From Verrucomicrobium sp. BvORR034 (lineage in GTDB: Bacteria; Verrucomicrobiota; Verrucomicrobiia; Verrucomicrobiales; Verrucomicrobiaceae), in the NCBI RefSeq assembly GCF_000739635.1, contig NZ_BATQ01000175.1:62001-126000 (forward strand): a DNA stretch of 64,000 bases, given 5' to 3'. Below are positions 35,799-45,253 of the stretch, piece after piece. Below the pieces are notes generated by a model that worked only from the letters and a program-made list of their open reading frames with translations, was not told the DNA's origin and ran no database searches. The stretch's first letter is position 1; each line of letters begins with the position of its first letter. Made by a program: the position numbers and the translations under genes.

Positions 35799-38446
35799 GG
35801 CAGTGAGGGGGTGGTCAGCGTTTCTACAGGCAGCGTGATGACAAACTCCGCCCCTCCCTCCGGCCGGTTCGAGGCTTTCACGTCACCATCCAGCGAGCGC
35901 AGTAATGCTCGAGAGATGGAAAGCCCCAGTCCCGTGCCTCCCGTAGGGCTGCCGGGTCCGCGGTAAAACTTCTGGAACACCTGCTCCTCCCCGTCCTGCG
36001 GCAGACCGGGGCCACGATCCGCGATGCGAACCGCAAGGGTGCCGCCATGCCGCAGCGCTGCATGAATCTCCAACGGGCTCCCGGCAGGCGTGTACACCGC
36101 CGCATTGTGCAGGATGTTTGCCAGGGCCTGGGAGAAAAGATTGGGGTCGAGCTTCACAGCGGGCAGGTCTGCAGGAATGTCCATCGCAAGCGGGTGATTG
36201 TCGAGCGCCTCCCCCACGGACTGGCGGACCTGCTCAATCAGGTCTCCCAGCAGGCACCACTCCCGCACCGGCTGGACCGCCGCGGATTCGATGCGTGTCA
36301 TCTGCAGCAGATGGTTCACGACCCGCTGCAACCGTGCCGAGGCAGTGTGAATCTCGTCAATGTACGGGTTCTTCACGCCTGACAGCCCCTCCAATGCCGC
36401 ATGAATGACGGCAAGAGGTGTCTTCAACTCATGCGACACGCTGTCCAGCAAAGTGCGCTGCAGGCGCTCGGACTGCTCCATCAACTCGGCATGGCGCACA
36501 GCGAAAATGAAGTGCTCTTTCTCAAGGACCAACGCCAATTGCAGCGCAAAAGCTTCAATGGACTGGCGCGTCGTGAAATCCATCAGGGCCTTTTCCGACA
36601 GGCGGACTCCAAAGACTCCCATCAAGGAAGTCGCCGTCTGCAACGGAAACCAGGTGGCTTCAGATTCGGGCAGCGTGTCCGTGAAGCGGCCGGCGGGCTG
36701 CTTGTTTTGATAGCTCCAGTTGATCACCCCCCACTCTTTAGCGCTTGGCTGAAGCGTGCTGGCCTCGTGCACCGCGTGCGGCAGCGAGCGATCCATGTTT
36801 CGCACCACCACAGCCGCGTCGGCACGCAGGAACTCATTGATAGCACGCAGCGCCTCTTCCAGACCACGATCTGGCTCCGCCGTGAGGGCGGCGCTCTGGG
36901 TGACTCGCAAGAGGGCGGCAGTCTGCCGCTGTCTCCGGCGTTCTGCCTGCTCGCGCTGCCGCAGCCGTGTCGTCAGATGTCCCATGCTGAAGGCGACAAT
37001 GAAGAACATCACGAACATGACGATGTCATGCGGCTGGTTGATGTGGAGCGTGAACCGGGGAGGGATGAAGAAATAATCCCAGGTGAAAGCACTCAGCGCG
37101 GCCATGGTCAGCACCGGCCCCCTGCCGAGGCGGACGGCGGCAACGATCACCGCCAGCAAGAAGACGAGACCTGCAAAAACATAACCTGTATAAGGGAGGA
37201 GCAGCCAGCCAAGCAGCGCCACGACAAAGGTGAGCCCCAAGGCCCAGACATACTCTGAAACCAGACCGACAGGAAGCTCAACGGCCTGCGGTTTGTCCGC
37301 CCTGGCTGAACCACTCGCCAGTTCCGGCCGCACCATGCAGACGTCAATGTCACCACTTTCCTGAACCAGCCGGTCAGACAAGGAGCGGTGCCACCATGCT
37401 CTGGGTCCTGGTTTTCCGACCACGATCTGGCTCACATTACGGTCTCGAGCGATCTGCAGCAGGGAAACCGCCACATCCTCTCCCGTGACGCTCACCACCT
37501 CCGCCCCCAACTTGCGGGCCAGCGCCAGAGATCTGGCCAGACGTTCTTCATCAGCCGGTGCCAGCCTTTTGGAGCCCTCCACCCACGCCACGATCCATGG
37601 GCAGGAAAGCCGGTTGGCCGCCCGGCGTGTCCAGCGGATGAGGCTCTCCGAGTACGGGCTGGGCCCCACTCCCACCAGCAGCCGGGCATTCGTCTTCCAG
37701 GCCGTGCTCACCCGCTTCGCCCGCCGGATGTCCTCCAGATCGCGATCCACATGCTCAGCCGTGAAACGCAGCGCCATTTCCCGCAGGGCCGTGAGGTTGC
37801 CTTCCTTGAAGAAGTTGGACACCGCCCACTCCGCACGGTCTCCAAGGTACACCTTGCCCGCCGCCATGCGGTCGAGCAGTTTTTCCACACTCAAATCCAC
37901 CAGCTCGATCTCGTGCGCATGATCAAGGATCGAGTCCGGCACGGTCTCTTGAATGGTGATGCCCGTGATCTGCCGGACGATGTCCACCTGGCTTTCGATG
38001 TGCTGGACATTCACCGTGGTGTAAACATCCAGCCCCGCTCCAATGAGCTCAATCACGTCCTGGTGTCGCTTGGAATGGCGGGAACCAGGGGCGTTGGTGT
38101 GCGCCAGTTCGTCCACCAGGACGAGTTCCGGACGCTGTTGAAGCACGGCATCCAGGTCAAACTCCTCCAGGGTGTGCCCGCGATGCTCGAGCATCTTGCG
38201 GGGAAGAACCTCCAGATCCTTGAGCAGCGCGGCCGTCTCCGACCTCCCGTGAGTTTCCACGACCCCCACGATCACCTTGACCCCTTCTTTCTGGCGCTGA
38301 CGTGCTGCCTGCAGCATCGCGTACGTCTTGCCAACGCCCGGGCACATGCCCAGGAAAATGAAGAGGCGTCCCAGACGGGACTCCCTTTCAGCACGCTGCA
38401 ACTCTGCCAAAAGGGCATCGGGATCTGGCCGGTTGGGTTCAGTCAT
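35795..38446 (-). CDS. kdpD: KdpD osmosensitive K+ sensor histidine kinase
   Basis: 883 residues. The N-terminal KdpD domain has the Walker A GMCPGVGKTYAML and VVETHGR, then a Usp-like domain (~235-370) and four transmembrane helices (~395-500). A GAF-like region precedes the dimerisation/phosphoacceptor helix (LDSVSHELKTPLAVIHAALE, with His) and an HATPase_c domain (LANILHNAAVYTP, ADRGPGLPQ, GTGLGLSISRALL). It senses low K+ or osmotic stress and phosphorylates KdpE. All modules look intact. Upstream lies a glycosyltransferase-like gene with only 15 bp between them. Confidence 0.95.
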   Translation of the reverse strand: MTEPNRPDPDALLAELQRAERESRLGRLFIFLGMCPGVGKTYAMLQAARQRQKEGVKVIVGVVETHGRSETAALLKDLEVLPRKMLEHRGHTLEEFDLDAVLQQRPELVLVDELAHTNAPGSRHSKRHQDVIELIGAGLDVYTTVNVQHIESQVDIVRQITGITIQETVPDSILDHAHEIELVDLSVEKLLDRMAAGKVYLGDRAEWAVSNFFKEGNLTALREMALRFTAEHVDRDLEDIRRAKRVSTAWKTNARLLVGVGPSPYSESLIRWTRRAANRLSCPWIVAWVEGSKRLAPADEERLARSLALARKLGAEVVSVTGEDVAVSLLQIARDRNVSQIVVGKPGPRAWWHRSLSDRLVQESGDIDVCMVRPELASGSARADKPQAVELPVGLVSEYVWALGLTFVVALLGWLLLPYTGYVFAGLVFLLAVIVAAVRLGRGPVLTMAALSAFTWDYFFIPPRFTLHINQPHDIVMFVMFFIVAFSMGHLTTRLRQREQAERRRQRQTAALLRVTQSAALTAEPDRGLEEALRAINEFLRADAAVVVRNMDRSLPHAVHEASTLQPSAKEWGVINWSYQNKQPAGRFTDTLPESEATWFPLQTATSLMGVFGVRLSEKALMDFTTRQSIEAFALQLALVLEKEHFIFAVRHAELMEQSERLQRTLLDSVSHELKTPLAVIHAALEGLSGVKNPYIDEIHTASARLQRVVNHLLQMTRIESAAVQPVREWCLLGDLIEQVRQSVGEALDNHPLAMDIPADLPAVKLDPNLFSQALANILHNAAVYTPAGSPLEIHAALRHGGTLAVRIADRGPGLPQDGEEQVFQKFYRGPGSPTGGTGLGLSISRALLRSLDGDVKASNRPEGGAEFVITLPVETLTTPSLP

Positions 38447-38461
38447 CAGAGTACGGGCGGA

Positions 38462-39904
38462 TCAGGTGGTTGACAGCAGACCGGGCTTGATGCGCTTGTT
38501 TTTAACACGGGTCTGCGGAAAGGGCTGTTTGTCTTTTTGATAATAGCAGATTTCCACGAGAGTCGGCCAGAGCTCGAGCGAGGCGTGGATCTGGCTGATG
38601 ACATCATCCACAATACGACTCACGTTCTGCTGGAAGAAGTCCGGCTCAAAACCATAGAACACTTTCGCCAGATTTTCTGCGAAGAGGTTGAGGGTGTGCT
38701 TGCGCTCAGGGTCCGCGGCCGATTCCGCAAAAGTCAGCACCCGGGAATGGACCGCCATGACCTTGCTCAGAATCTCCTGCGTATCCTCCAGGGTCACCTC
38801 CCCGTTGTAGCGGAACTTGATGCCCAAGTCGTCACGGTGGTACACGCTGTCCTTGATATTCTTCTTCAGCAGGCTGCAGAGCTCTTCGTTGAAGACCTCC
38901 ATGGCCAGCGGATTGCGCATGTAGTTGTTCTTCGTGTGGCGCTGCACCGCATCCACATGGGCCGCCGCCACTCCGGGCTGCTGAATCCAGAGACGGTAGA
39001 TGTAGTCCTCGAACCTGAGGCGGGTGGGGAAAAAGGGAGGCAGCCCCAGCCGGTTGTCATAGCCGGAGACGCCGCAGTCGATGCGCCAGTTCTTCTTGGT
39101 CACCACGGGGCGGAAGTTCACCAGGACGTACACGTCGTTCAGGGCATTGATGTCCGACTGTTCTTCATCGGCAAGAAACATCTCCACATAGTCGAGCGCA
39201 TCAATGTCGTTTGTCCCCGTGCGGTAGGTCTGGGCGATCTTCACCACCGACTCCCTCGGCAGGCGGCCGGGTTGGAGCATCAGGGAGTTCTCGCGGGAGA
39301 AAGTGCTGGTGGTGTTGGTCTCCAGGTCCATCGAGGTATCCACCAGCATCTCCCCCCGTTCGTAGTTCGCCGGCATCTGGCCCGCCTTCTTGCCCAGAGC
39401 ATCCTTGAACGCGGCCAGCAGGTCAAAGGACTTGCTGACGTAGCCGTTCTCCGAGGTCCGGCAGAGCTTGCCGCGGCAGACTTCGTTGGCCGCCAGGCTC
39501 TCCATGCTGTCCTCGATGAGCGCATCCGGCCGCATGTCGTCATCGGAGCTGATCAGATAGTGACCAAGCGTGTACATCAGCGTGAAATTCCGGTTCCCGC
39601 CATAGCTGGGCCGGAAGAGATTCCGCACCAGTGATTCAAGTTTTTTGTCACGCAGCTTGCGGTTCAGGAAACCAATGAACTCCTCCTTCTCCCTCGGCCC
39701 CACATAGAAGAGCTCGTTGGCGGTGCGGGTCTGCTCCAGGAGACTGTAGTATTTCTGGTGGGCAGCCAGGCTGGAGTCGTCGAAGACCAGCATCCGTGCG
39801 GCATGGCCGTTGCGCCAGAAGTTGTCGTCGTAGGCTTCGATGGTGGCGGCCACATCCCGTAATCGATAGGTGGGAATGGCGAAATGCGTCTGGGCAGAGT
39901 TCAT
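38462..39904 (-). CDS. Glycosyltransferase-like (GT-A fold) protein inside the kdp operon
   Basis: 480 residues, no signal peptide. The N-terminal part resembles a GT-A domain: FAIPTYRLRDVAATIEAYDD with ARMLVFDDSS (the first strand and the DD of a nucleotide-sugar site), then YLISSDDDMRPDALIEDSME, a DxD-type metal motif near residue 122. The C-terminal half is helical with no known motif. The link to GT-2-type transferases is by motif only. It sits 15 bp upstream of kdpD on the same strand and follows a hairpin-containing gap after kdpC2. Similarity to an established kdp component was not recognised, so its role in K+ transport or signalling is open. Confidence 0.65.
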   Translation of the reverse strand: MNSAQTHFAIPTYRLRDVAATIEAYDDNFWRNGHAARMLVFDDSSLAAHQKYYSLLEQTRTANELFYVGPREKEEFIGFLNRKLRDKKLESLVRNLFRPSYGGNRNFTLMYTLGHYLISSDDDMRPDALIEDSMESLAANEVCRGKLCRTSENGYVSKSFDLLAAFKDALGKKAGQMPANYERGEMLVDTSMDLETNTTSTFSRENSLMLQPGRLPRESVVKIAQTYRTGTNDIDALDYVEMFLADEEQSDINALNDVYVLVNFRPVVTKKNWRIDCGVSGYDNRLGLPPFFPTRLRFEDYIYRLWIQQPGVAAAHVDAVQRHTKNNYMRNPLAMEVFNEELCSLLKKNIKDSVYHRDDLGIKFRYNGEVTLEDTQEILSKVMAVHSRVLTFAESAADPERKHTLNLFAENLAKVFYGFEPDFFQQNVSRIVDDVISQIHASLELWPTLVEICYYQKDKQPFPQTRVKNKRIKPGLLSTT

Positions 39905-39977
39905 GTTAGTAGGCGATTCAACTTGGATGACGTGTCAGTGAGCATTGCAGTGCAATGGGATGTGCCCATGATGAGGC

Positions 39978-40020
39978 AATCCCGGGGCACCTCACGATCT
40001 GCGTGGGATGCCCCGGGATT
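39978..40020 (-). promoter_or_regulatory. Hairpin between kdpC-like gene and glycosyltransferase-like gene
   Basis: A 12-bp perfect stem, AATCCCGGGGCA at 39978-39989 with TGCCCCGGGATT at 40009-40020, with a 19-base loop and no U-tract. A second short GC-rich hairpin (CCGCCCTCAACAGGGCGG) lies at ~40029-40046. It may lower read-through or stabilise the upstream message so that kdp transporter genes are expressed above kdpDE (inference). Confidence 0.55.
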
Positions 40021-40059
40021 GTCCCGACCGCCCTCAACAGGGCGGCGGGCGGGCTTCCC

Positions 40060-40485
40060 CTACGGCAGTTCGTCCAGGGCCAGATTGAGACGCCAGACAT
40101 TCACCCGGTCGGTGCCAATGGCACGCGAGGGTGGCGGCTCTGTGAGATTGTCGATGAGTGCCTCCGCTCTTTTGATGCCCTCAGCATTCAGGCCGCGCTC
40201 TTTGGCAATCCCCTCGATCTGCTGGCGCGCCTGGAAGGAGCTCAGATAGGGGTGGGGTGTTTCCACAGTGGACTCACCGAGTTTGAAGTAACGTGGCCCG
40301 GTCAACTTCTCGGCCAGGAGCTGTTCCGCCACGACTTTCTCGTCGGGAATGGAGAGCTTTTTGCCCTCGCGGTGGCTTCGCATAAAATGGGCGACACCCG
40401 AGAAGAAGAGGAACAGCACCACCAGTGCGACGGCATAGAGGCCGAGGATGCGAATCGGAAAATTGTCGTTAACCTGGGATTTCAT
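40060..40485 (-). CDS. Short KdpC-like membrane protein (second KdpC)
   Basis: 141 residues. One transmembrane helix at ~12-33. The C-terminal half aligns with KdpC: PHPYLSSFQARQQIEGIAKERGL matches the PHISP..A..Q..RVA.AR.L block, and the ending VNVWRLNLALDELP matches KdpC VNVLRLNRALEQLP. The central ~70 residues of normal KdpC, including the GSNLGPTS-type region, are absent. KdpC normally assists K+ and ATP binding in KdpFABC. The gene lies between kdpC and the glycosyltransferase-like gene, all on the same strand. It could be a diverged duplicate with a regulatory or accessory role; it is not a random remnant, as the frame is intact. Confidence 0.75.
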   Translation of the reverse strand: MKSQVNDNFPIRILGLYAVALVVLFLFFSGVAHFMRSHREGKKLSIPDEKVVAEQLLAEKLTGPRYFKLGESTVETPHPYLSSFQARQQIEGIAKERGLNAEGIKRAEALIDNLTEPPPSRAIGTDRVNVWRLNLALDELP

Positions 40486-40511
40486 GGCAGGACGAGGTTG
40501 TGGAGTCCACA

Positions 40512-40539
40512 GGCGGGCCCGGCCTGAACCAGGCCCGCC
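40512..40539 (-). promoter_or_regulatory. GC-rich hairpin between kdpC and kdpC-like gene
   Basis: GGCGGGCC at 40512-40519 pairs with GGCCCGCC at 40532-40539. No U-tract follows, so it is more likely an RNA-processing or stability element than a full terminator. Confidence 0.5.
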
Positions 40540-40565
40540 CTGAGATCCATTTCAATCAGCTAGTG

Positions 40566-41174
40566 TTATTTCATCGTAGAAGGCAGCTGCTCCAGGGCCC
40601 GGTTCAAGCGGAGCACATTGACACCCGCATCCCCCAGCACGCCCAGATCAGGTCCCTCAGTGCAGGATTGAACAAGGCTGCGCACCTGGTCTTCAGACAG
40701 GTTTCTGGCCCGGGCCACCCGTGCAGTCTGCAGGGCAGCGTTGCGCGGGCTGATGTGAGGGTCCAATCCGCTGCCGGAGGCCGTCACCGCATCGGCAGGC
40801 ACCGGTTCGTCCGCCTTGAGCCCATTGGTCTCACGATAGGAGGCAATGCGATCCTTCACGGCATCCGCCAGCTTCTGCGACGTGGGGCCGAGGTTGGACC
40901 CGCTGGAGCTGGCAGCATCATATCCATTGGCACCGGCTGCTGAAGGACGAGGTTGAAACCAGGCCTCCCCAGTAAAGTTCTGCCCCAGCAGAGAAGAGCC
41001 TCGGAGGGTGCCGTCAGCATCTTTGATGAGGCTGCCGTTGGCCTTGTCCCGAAAGACGCCTTGGGCAACTGCCCAGACCACCACGGGATAGAAGCCGCAA
41101 AGCACCACCACAAAGACCAGGGTGGAGACCACCGCCCCACGCACATCAAGTAAGAACGATTTCATAAGATTCAA
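40566..41174 (-). CDS. kdpC: KdpC, potassium-transporting ATPase subunit C
   Basis: 202 residues. Single N-terminal membrane helix (~15-38), then GSSLLGQNFTGEAWFQPRPS, SSGSNLGPTSQKLADAV, GSGLDPHISPRNAALQTARV and the C-terminal VNVLRLNRALEQLP, all canonical. KdpC is the periplasmic-facing subunit that stabilises the KdpFABC complex. Start abuts the kdpB stop. Confidence 0.95.
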   Translation of the reverse strand: MNLMKSFLLDVRGAVVSTLVFVVVLCGFYPVVVWAVAQGVFRDKANGSLIKDADGTLRGSSLLGQNFTGEAWFQPRPSAAGANGYDAASSSGSNLGPTSQKLADAVKDRIASYRETNGLKADEPVPADAVTASGSGLDPHISPRNAALQTARVARARNLSEDQVRSLVQSCTEGPDLGVLGDAGVNVLRLNRALEQLPSTMK

Positions 41175-43211
41175 TCAAGCGAGGTTAAGAGTCGTGATGA
41201 TGACGTCGATGGCCTTGATGCCTGCAAAGGGCAGGAGGAGGCCGCCGAGTCCGTAGATGCAAAGGTTGCGCTGGAGCACTGCCACCGCACCGACCGGGCG
41301 GTATTGCACCCCACGCAAGGCCAATGGGATCAGGGCAATGATGATGAGCGCGTTGAAGATGATGGCGCTCAGGATCGCGCTCTGTGGCGAGGCCAGGCCC
41401 ATGATGTTGAGCGGGGCAATGGCCGGGAAGGTGACCATGAGCATGGCAGGAATGATGGCGAAGTACTTCGCCACGTCGTTGGCGATGCTGAAGGTGGTCA
41501 GCGAGCCGCGGGTCATGAGGAGTTGTTTCCCAATCTCCACGATCTCGATGAGCTTCGTGGGGTTGCTGTCCAGATCCACCATGTTGCCGGCTTCACGGGC
41601 GGCCTGGGTGCCGGTGTTCATGGCCACGCCCACATCCGCCTGGGCCAGGGCCGGGGCATCATTGGTGCCGTCCCCGGTCATGGCCACCAGGTGACCCTGC
41701 GCCTGCTCGGAGCGAATGCGCTTGAGCTTGTCCTCCGGTGTGGCCTGGGCCATGAAGTCATCCACGCCCGCTTCCGCGGCAATGGCGGCGGCGGTCATTG
41801 GATTGTCCCCGGTGATCATCACCGTGCGGATGCCCATCTTGCGCAGTTGGGCAAAGCGTTCCTTGATACCGCCTTTCACCACGTCCTTCAGCTCCACCAC
41901 GCCCAACACCTTCTGACCATCCACCACCACGAGGGGCGTGCGACCCGCGCGAGCGGCGGCTTCCACGGTCTTCTCCACCTCGGCGGGATAAAGACCGCCC
42001 TTCTCCTCCACATAGCGCCGGACGGACTCTGCCGCACCTTTGCGCACGCTCCGCCCGTCAATGTCCACCCCGCTCATGCGCGTCTGCGCCGTGAAGGGGA
42101 TGAAGGTGGCATGGGGCTCCGCCACCTCACGACCACGGATGTTGAACTTCTCCTTGGCGAGCACCACGATGCTGCGACCTTCTGGAGTTTCGTCCGCCAG
42201 GGAGGCCAGTTGCGCGGCGTCCGCCAACTCCTGTTCGGTGACTCCGGCAGCAGGGCGGAAGTCCGAAGCCATGCGGTTGCCGATGGTGATGGTGCCCGTC
42301 TTGTCGAGCAGCAACACATCAATGTCCCCGGCAGCCTCCACGGCACGACCACTGGTGGCCATGACATTGCGACGGATGAGGCGGTCGATGCCGCTGATGC
42401 CGATGGCGCTCAGCAGTCCACCGATGGTGGTGGGGATGAGGCACACCAGAAGGGCGATGAGCACCGGGATGGTGAAGTTCGTGCCAGCATAGATGCCGAA
42501 GGGTTTCAACGTCACCACCACCAGCAGGAAGATCAGCGTGAGGGCCGAGAGCAGAATGGTCAGGGCAATCTCATTGGGTGTCTTCTGGCGCTTGGCCCCT
42601 TCCACCATCGAGATCATGCGATCCAGGAAGGTATTGCCCTTCTCCGACGTGATCCGGATGATGATGCGGTCACTGATGACCCGTGTGCCGCCGGTGACGG
42701 CACTGCGATCACCACCGCTTTCACGAATGACCGGGGCAGACTCGCCGGTGATGGCTGCCTCGTCCACGCTGGCAATGCCTTCGATCACCTCGCCATCAGC
42801 AGGGATGACGTCGCCGGCGTCACACACCACGACATCACCTTTTTGCAACTCAGGAGCAGGCACCCGCTCCTCTTTGCCGCTACGCACACGGCGGGCGACG
42901 GTATCCTTGCGAGCTTTGCGCAGGGAATCGGCCTGAGCCTTGCCGCGGCCTTCAGCCATGGCCTCCGCGAAGTTGGCAAACAGGACAGTGAACCAGAGCC
43001 AGATGGCCAGCTGGACGATAAAGAAGCGGTCCACCGGGGCGGTGAAGATGCTCACAGTGGTCAACACCGCACCAACCAGCGTCACGAACATGACGGGGTT
43101 TTTGATCATCAGGCGCGGATCGAGTTTCTTGAACGACTCTCCAATCGCCGGACCGGCGATCTTCCAGTCAAAGAGGGAGGGAACTTGATGGGACATGGTA
43201 GTAGGAAACAA
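41175..43211 (-). CDS. kdpB: KdpB, P-type K+ ATPase catalytic subunit
   Basis: 678 residues. The phosphorylation site [14 protein letters not shown] is at ~300-313, with the actuator motif [10 protein letters not shown], nucleotide-binding [19 protein letters not shown] and the usual membrane helices (first at ~40-85). KdpB hydrolyses ATP and is coupled to K+ uptake through KdpA. Gap to kdpA is 5 bp. All catalytic motifs are present. Confidence 0.97.
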   Translation of the reverse strand: MFPTTMSHQVPSLFDWKIAGPAIGESFKKLDPRLMIKNPVMFVTLVGAVLTTVSIFTAPVDRFFIVQLAIWLWFTVLFANFAEAMAEGRGKAQADSLRKARKDTVARRVRSGKEERVPAPELQKGDVVVCDAGDVIPADGEVIEGIASVDEAAITGESAPVIRESGGDRSAVTGGTRVISDRIIIRITSEKGNTFLDRMISMVEGAKRQKTPNEIALTILLSALTLIFLLVVVTLKPFGIYAGTNFTIPVLIALLVCLIPTTIGGLLSAIGISGIDRLIRRNVMATSGRAVEAAGDIDVLLLDKTGTITIGNRMASDFRPAAGVTEQELADAAQLASLADETPEGRSIVVLAKEKFNIRGREVAEPHATFIPFTAQTRMSGVDIDGRSVRKGAAESVRRYVEEKGGLYPAEVEKTVEAAARAGRTPLVVVDGQKVLGVVELKDVVKGGIKERFAQLRKMGIRTVMITGDNPMTAAAIAAEAGVDDFMAQATPEDKLKRIRSEQAQGHLVAMTGDGTNDAPALAQADVGVAMNTGTQAAREAGNMVDLDSNPTKLIEIVEIGKQLLMTRGSLTTFSIANDVAKYFAIIPAMLMVTFPAIAPLNIMGLASPQSAILSAIIFNALIIIALIPLALRGVQYRPVGAVAVLQRNLCIYGLGGLLLPFAGIKAIDVIITTLNLA

Positions 43212-43216
43212 ATGGT

Positions 43217-45028
43217 TTAGAAGAGCTGGCCCTTGAGCATCAGGAAGTGCTCAACAATGGGGCCCAGGGCGAGGGCAGGAAGGAAGTTGAGAGCGCCGAC
43301 GAGCAGCACCGTGCCGATCAGCAGGATGGTAAAGGTCACTCCAGCCACCGGGAACGTGCCCACACTGGGAGGTGCGATTTTCTTCTGCACCAGCGAGCCC
43401 GCCAGCGCCATGATCGGGATGATCATGAGGAACCGTCCAATGAGCATCGCAAAGCCCAGCGTGACGTTGTAATGCGGATCCCCGTTGGCAGGATTCGCAG
43501 TGAGGCCGCCAAAGGCACTGCCGTTGTTGGCGGTGGTGGAGCTGTAGGCATAGAGCATTTCGCTGAAGCCGTGCGGGCCACTGTTGTTGAGCCCGGCCAG
43601 CCCCCAGTCACTCACGGATGCCCAGGCGGTGAAGCCGAGGATGGAGAGGCACAGGACCAGCAGGGAGAGCATGGCCATCTTCACATCGTAGGCCTGGATC
43701 TTTTTGCCGAGGTATTCAGGCGTGCGACCCACCATCAGTCCGGCGATGAACACGGCGAGCACTACAAAGACGAGCATGCCATAGAGCCCGGCACCCACAC
43801 CGCCGATGACCACCTCACCCAGTTCCATCATGAACAAGGGCACCAGGCCGCCGATGGCGGTGAAGGAGTCATGCATCGCGTTGACCGCACCACAAGAAGC
43901 CGCCGTGGTGACCGTGGCGAAGAGGGAGGAGTTGAAGATGCCGAAGCGCACCTCCTTGCCCTCCATGTTGCCATCGCCCAATACGACGCCGAGCCCCTGG
44001 TGAATGGGATTGCCCCGAGACTCCGCCCACCAGCAGGTGATCACACCTGCCAGAAAGAGGACCATCATCGCACCCCATACGGACCAACCGTGCGCCTGGT
44101 TCTTGGTCATGCGGCCGAGGTAGTAAGTCAGCCCGCTGCCAATCGCAAAGATGGAGAGCATCTGCAGGAAGTTGGAGAGCGGAGTGGGGTTCTCATAGGG
44201 ATGCGCCGCATTGGCGTTCACAAAACCACCGCCGTTCGTGCCCAGCATCTTGATCGCCACCTGGGAGGCCATGGGCCCCTGGGCGATGACCTGGTCGGTG
44301 ATCACCTGCTCTTCCATGACGGGTTTCCCATCAGCGCCAAGCACCGTTTCACCGGCATCATTCTTCTTTTCCACCTGCACCTTCTGCGGCTCCAGAAGCG
44401 TGGCCGTGTCATACGGTTTGAAGTTCTGGATCATGCCCTGGGAGACCAGGAAGATCGCTAACACCAGACTTAAAGGCAGCAGGAGGTAGTAGGTGGATCG
44501 AACCAAATCGACCCAGAAATTCCCCAGCACACCTGCCGAATGGCGTGTGATGCCACGAACGAGGGCGGCGGCAATGGCAATCCCGGTGGCGGCCGAGGTG
44601 AAGTTATGCAACGTCAACCCCACCATCTGGGAGAAGTAGGACATTGTCCCCTCCCCGCCGTAGCTCTGCCAGTTGGTGTTGGTGGTGAAACTGATGGCCG
44701 TGTTGAAAGCCAGATGATGGTTCAACGGACCGAGGCCCTGCGGATTGAAGGGCAGCAAATGCTGCAGGCGCAGGATCGCGTAGGTCAGCGCACAACCAGC
44801 CAGGCTGAAGAGCAGCATGGCCACGGTGTATTGCTTCCAGTTCTGCTCCCGGGTGCGGTCCACGCCCATGACGGCGTAGGTCAGCCGCTCCAGCGGCCCC
44901 ACCACAGGGTCCAGCAGCGTTTTGCCGTTCGCATCCAGCACCTTTGTGAGATAGATGCCCAGCGGCTTGGTAATGAGGGCCAGCAGCCCGACGAAGAGGG
45001 CAAGCTGAAGCCAGTCTGATGTATGCAT
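43217..45028 (-). CDS. kdpA: KdpA, potassium-binding and translocating subunit
   Basis: 603 residues with about ten transmembrane helices. Selectivity-filter-like segments are seen at [40 protein letters not shown] and [20 protein letters not shown]. It starts 34 bp downstream of the KdpF peptide stop. Forms the K+ pore of KdpFABC. Confidence 0.97.
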   Translation of the reverse strand: MHTSDWLQLALFVGLLALITKPLGIYLTKVLDANGKTLLDPVVGPLERLTYAVMGVDRTREQNWKQYTVAMLLFSLAGCALTYAILRLQHLLPFNPQGLGPLNHHLAFNTAISFTTNTNWQSYGGEGTMSYFSQMVGLTLHNFTSAATGIAIAAALVRGITRHSAGVLGNFWVDLVRSTYYLLLPLSLVLAIFLVSQGMIQNFKPYDTATLLEPQKVQVEKKNDAGETVLGADGKPVMEEQVITDQVIAQGPMASQVAIKMLGTNGGGFVNANAAHPYENPTPLSNFLQMLSIFAIGSGLTYYLGRMTKNQAHGWSVWGAMMVLFLAGVITCWWAESRGNPIHQGLGVVLGDGNMEGKEVRFGIFNSSLFATVTTAASCGAVNAMHDSFTAIGGLVPLFMMELGEVVIGGVGAGLYGMLVFVVLAVFIAGLMVGRTPEYLGKKIQAYDVKMAMLSLLVLCLSILGFTAWASVSDWGLAGLNNSGPHGFSEMLYAYSSTTANNGSAFGGLTANPANGDPHYNVTLGFAMLIGRFLMIIPIMALAGSLVQKKIAPPSVGTFPVAGVTFTILLIGTVLLVGALNFLPALALGPIVEHFLMLKGQLF

Positions 45029-45062
45029 GAAAAGGTTCAGGTGAATGGGTTTCAGGAAAGTG

Positions 45063-45146
45063 TTAGAACTTTTGCGGCCGGATCATGGCCGTGAAGAGGT
45101 AGATGAAGAGGAGCAGCGCAACGCCGCCCACGAGGATGGTTTCCAT
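45063..45146 (-). CDS. kdpF: KdpF membrane peptide
   Basis: 27 residues beginning [14 protein letters not shown] and ending MIRPQKF, a single hydrophobic helix with a short basic C-terminus. Length, hydrophobicity, the C-terminal RPxxF and position directly before kdpA match KdpF, the small stabilising subunit of the complex. Confidence 0.88.
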   Translation of the reverse strand: METILVGGVALLLFIYLFTAMIRPQKF

Positions 45147-45169
45147 GGCAATGCAGGATGGGTCAGGGG

Positions 45170-45253
45170 TTAGAGCTTCTCGCAGAAGCGGATGTAGAAG
45201 CCGCTCGCGAGGAAAAAGCCGGTGAAGGCCGCGATGTAGAGGAGGTCAGTCAT
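45170..45253 (-). CDS. 27-residue membrane peptide at the head of the kdp operon
   Basis: 27 residues, starting MTDLLYIAAFTGFF and ending FYIRFCEKL; one hydrophobic helix then a short charged tail. It lies 23 bp upstream of kdpF and is the first open frame after the presumed promoter. From memory, similar peptides (MSDLLYIALT.. ..CERL) precede kdpF in several phyla, but their role is unknown. It could be a second small KdpFABC subunit. Confidence 0.7.
   Translation of the reverse strand: MTDLLYIAAFTGFFLASGFYIRFCEKL

Noticed and set aside
41304-43220. 638-residue frame opposite kdpB
   Set aside because: Antisense to conserved P-type ATPase.
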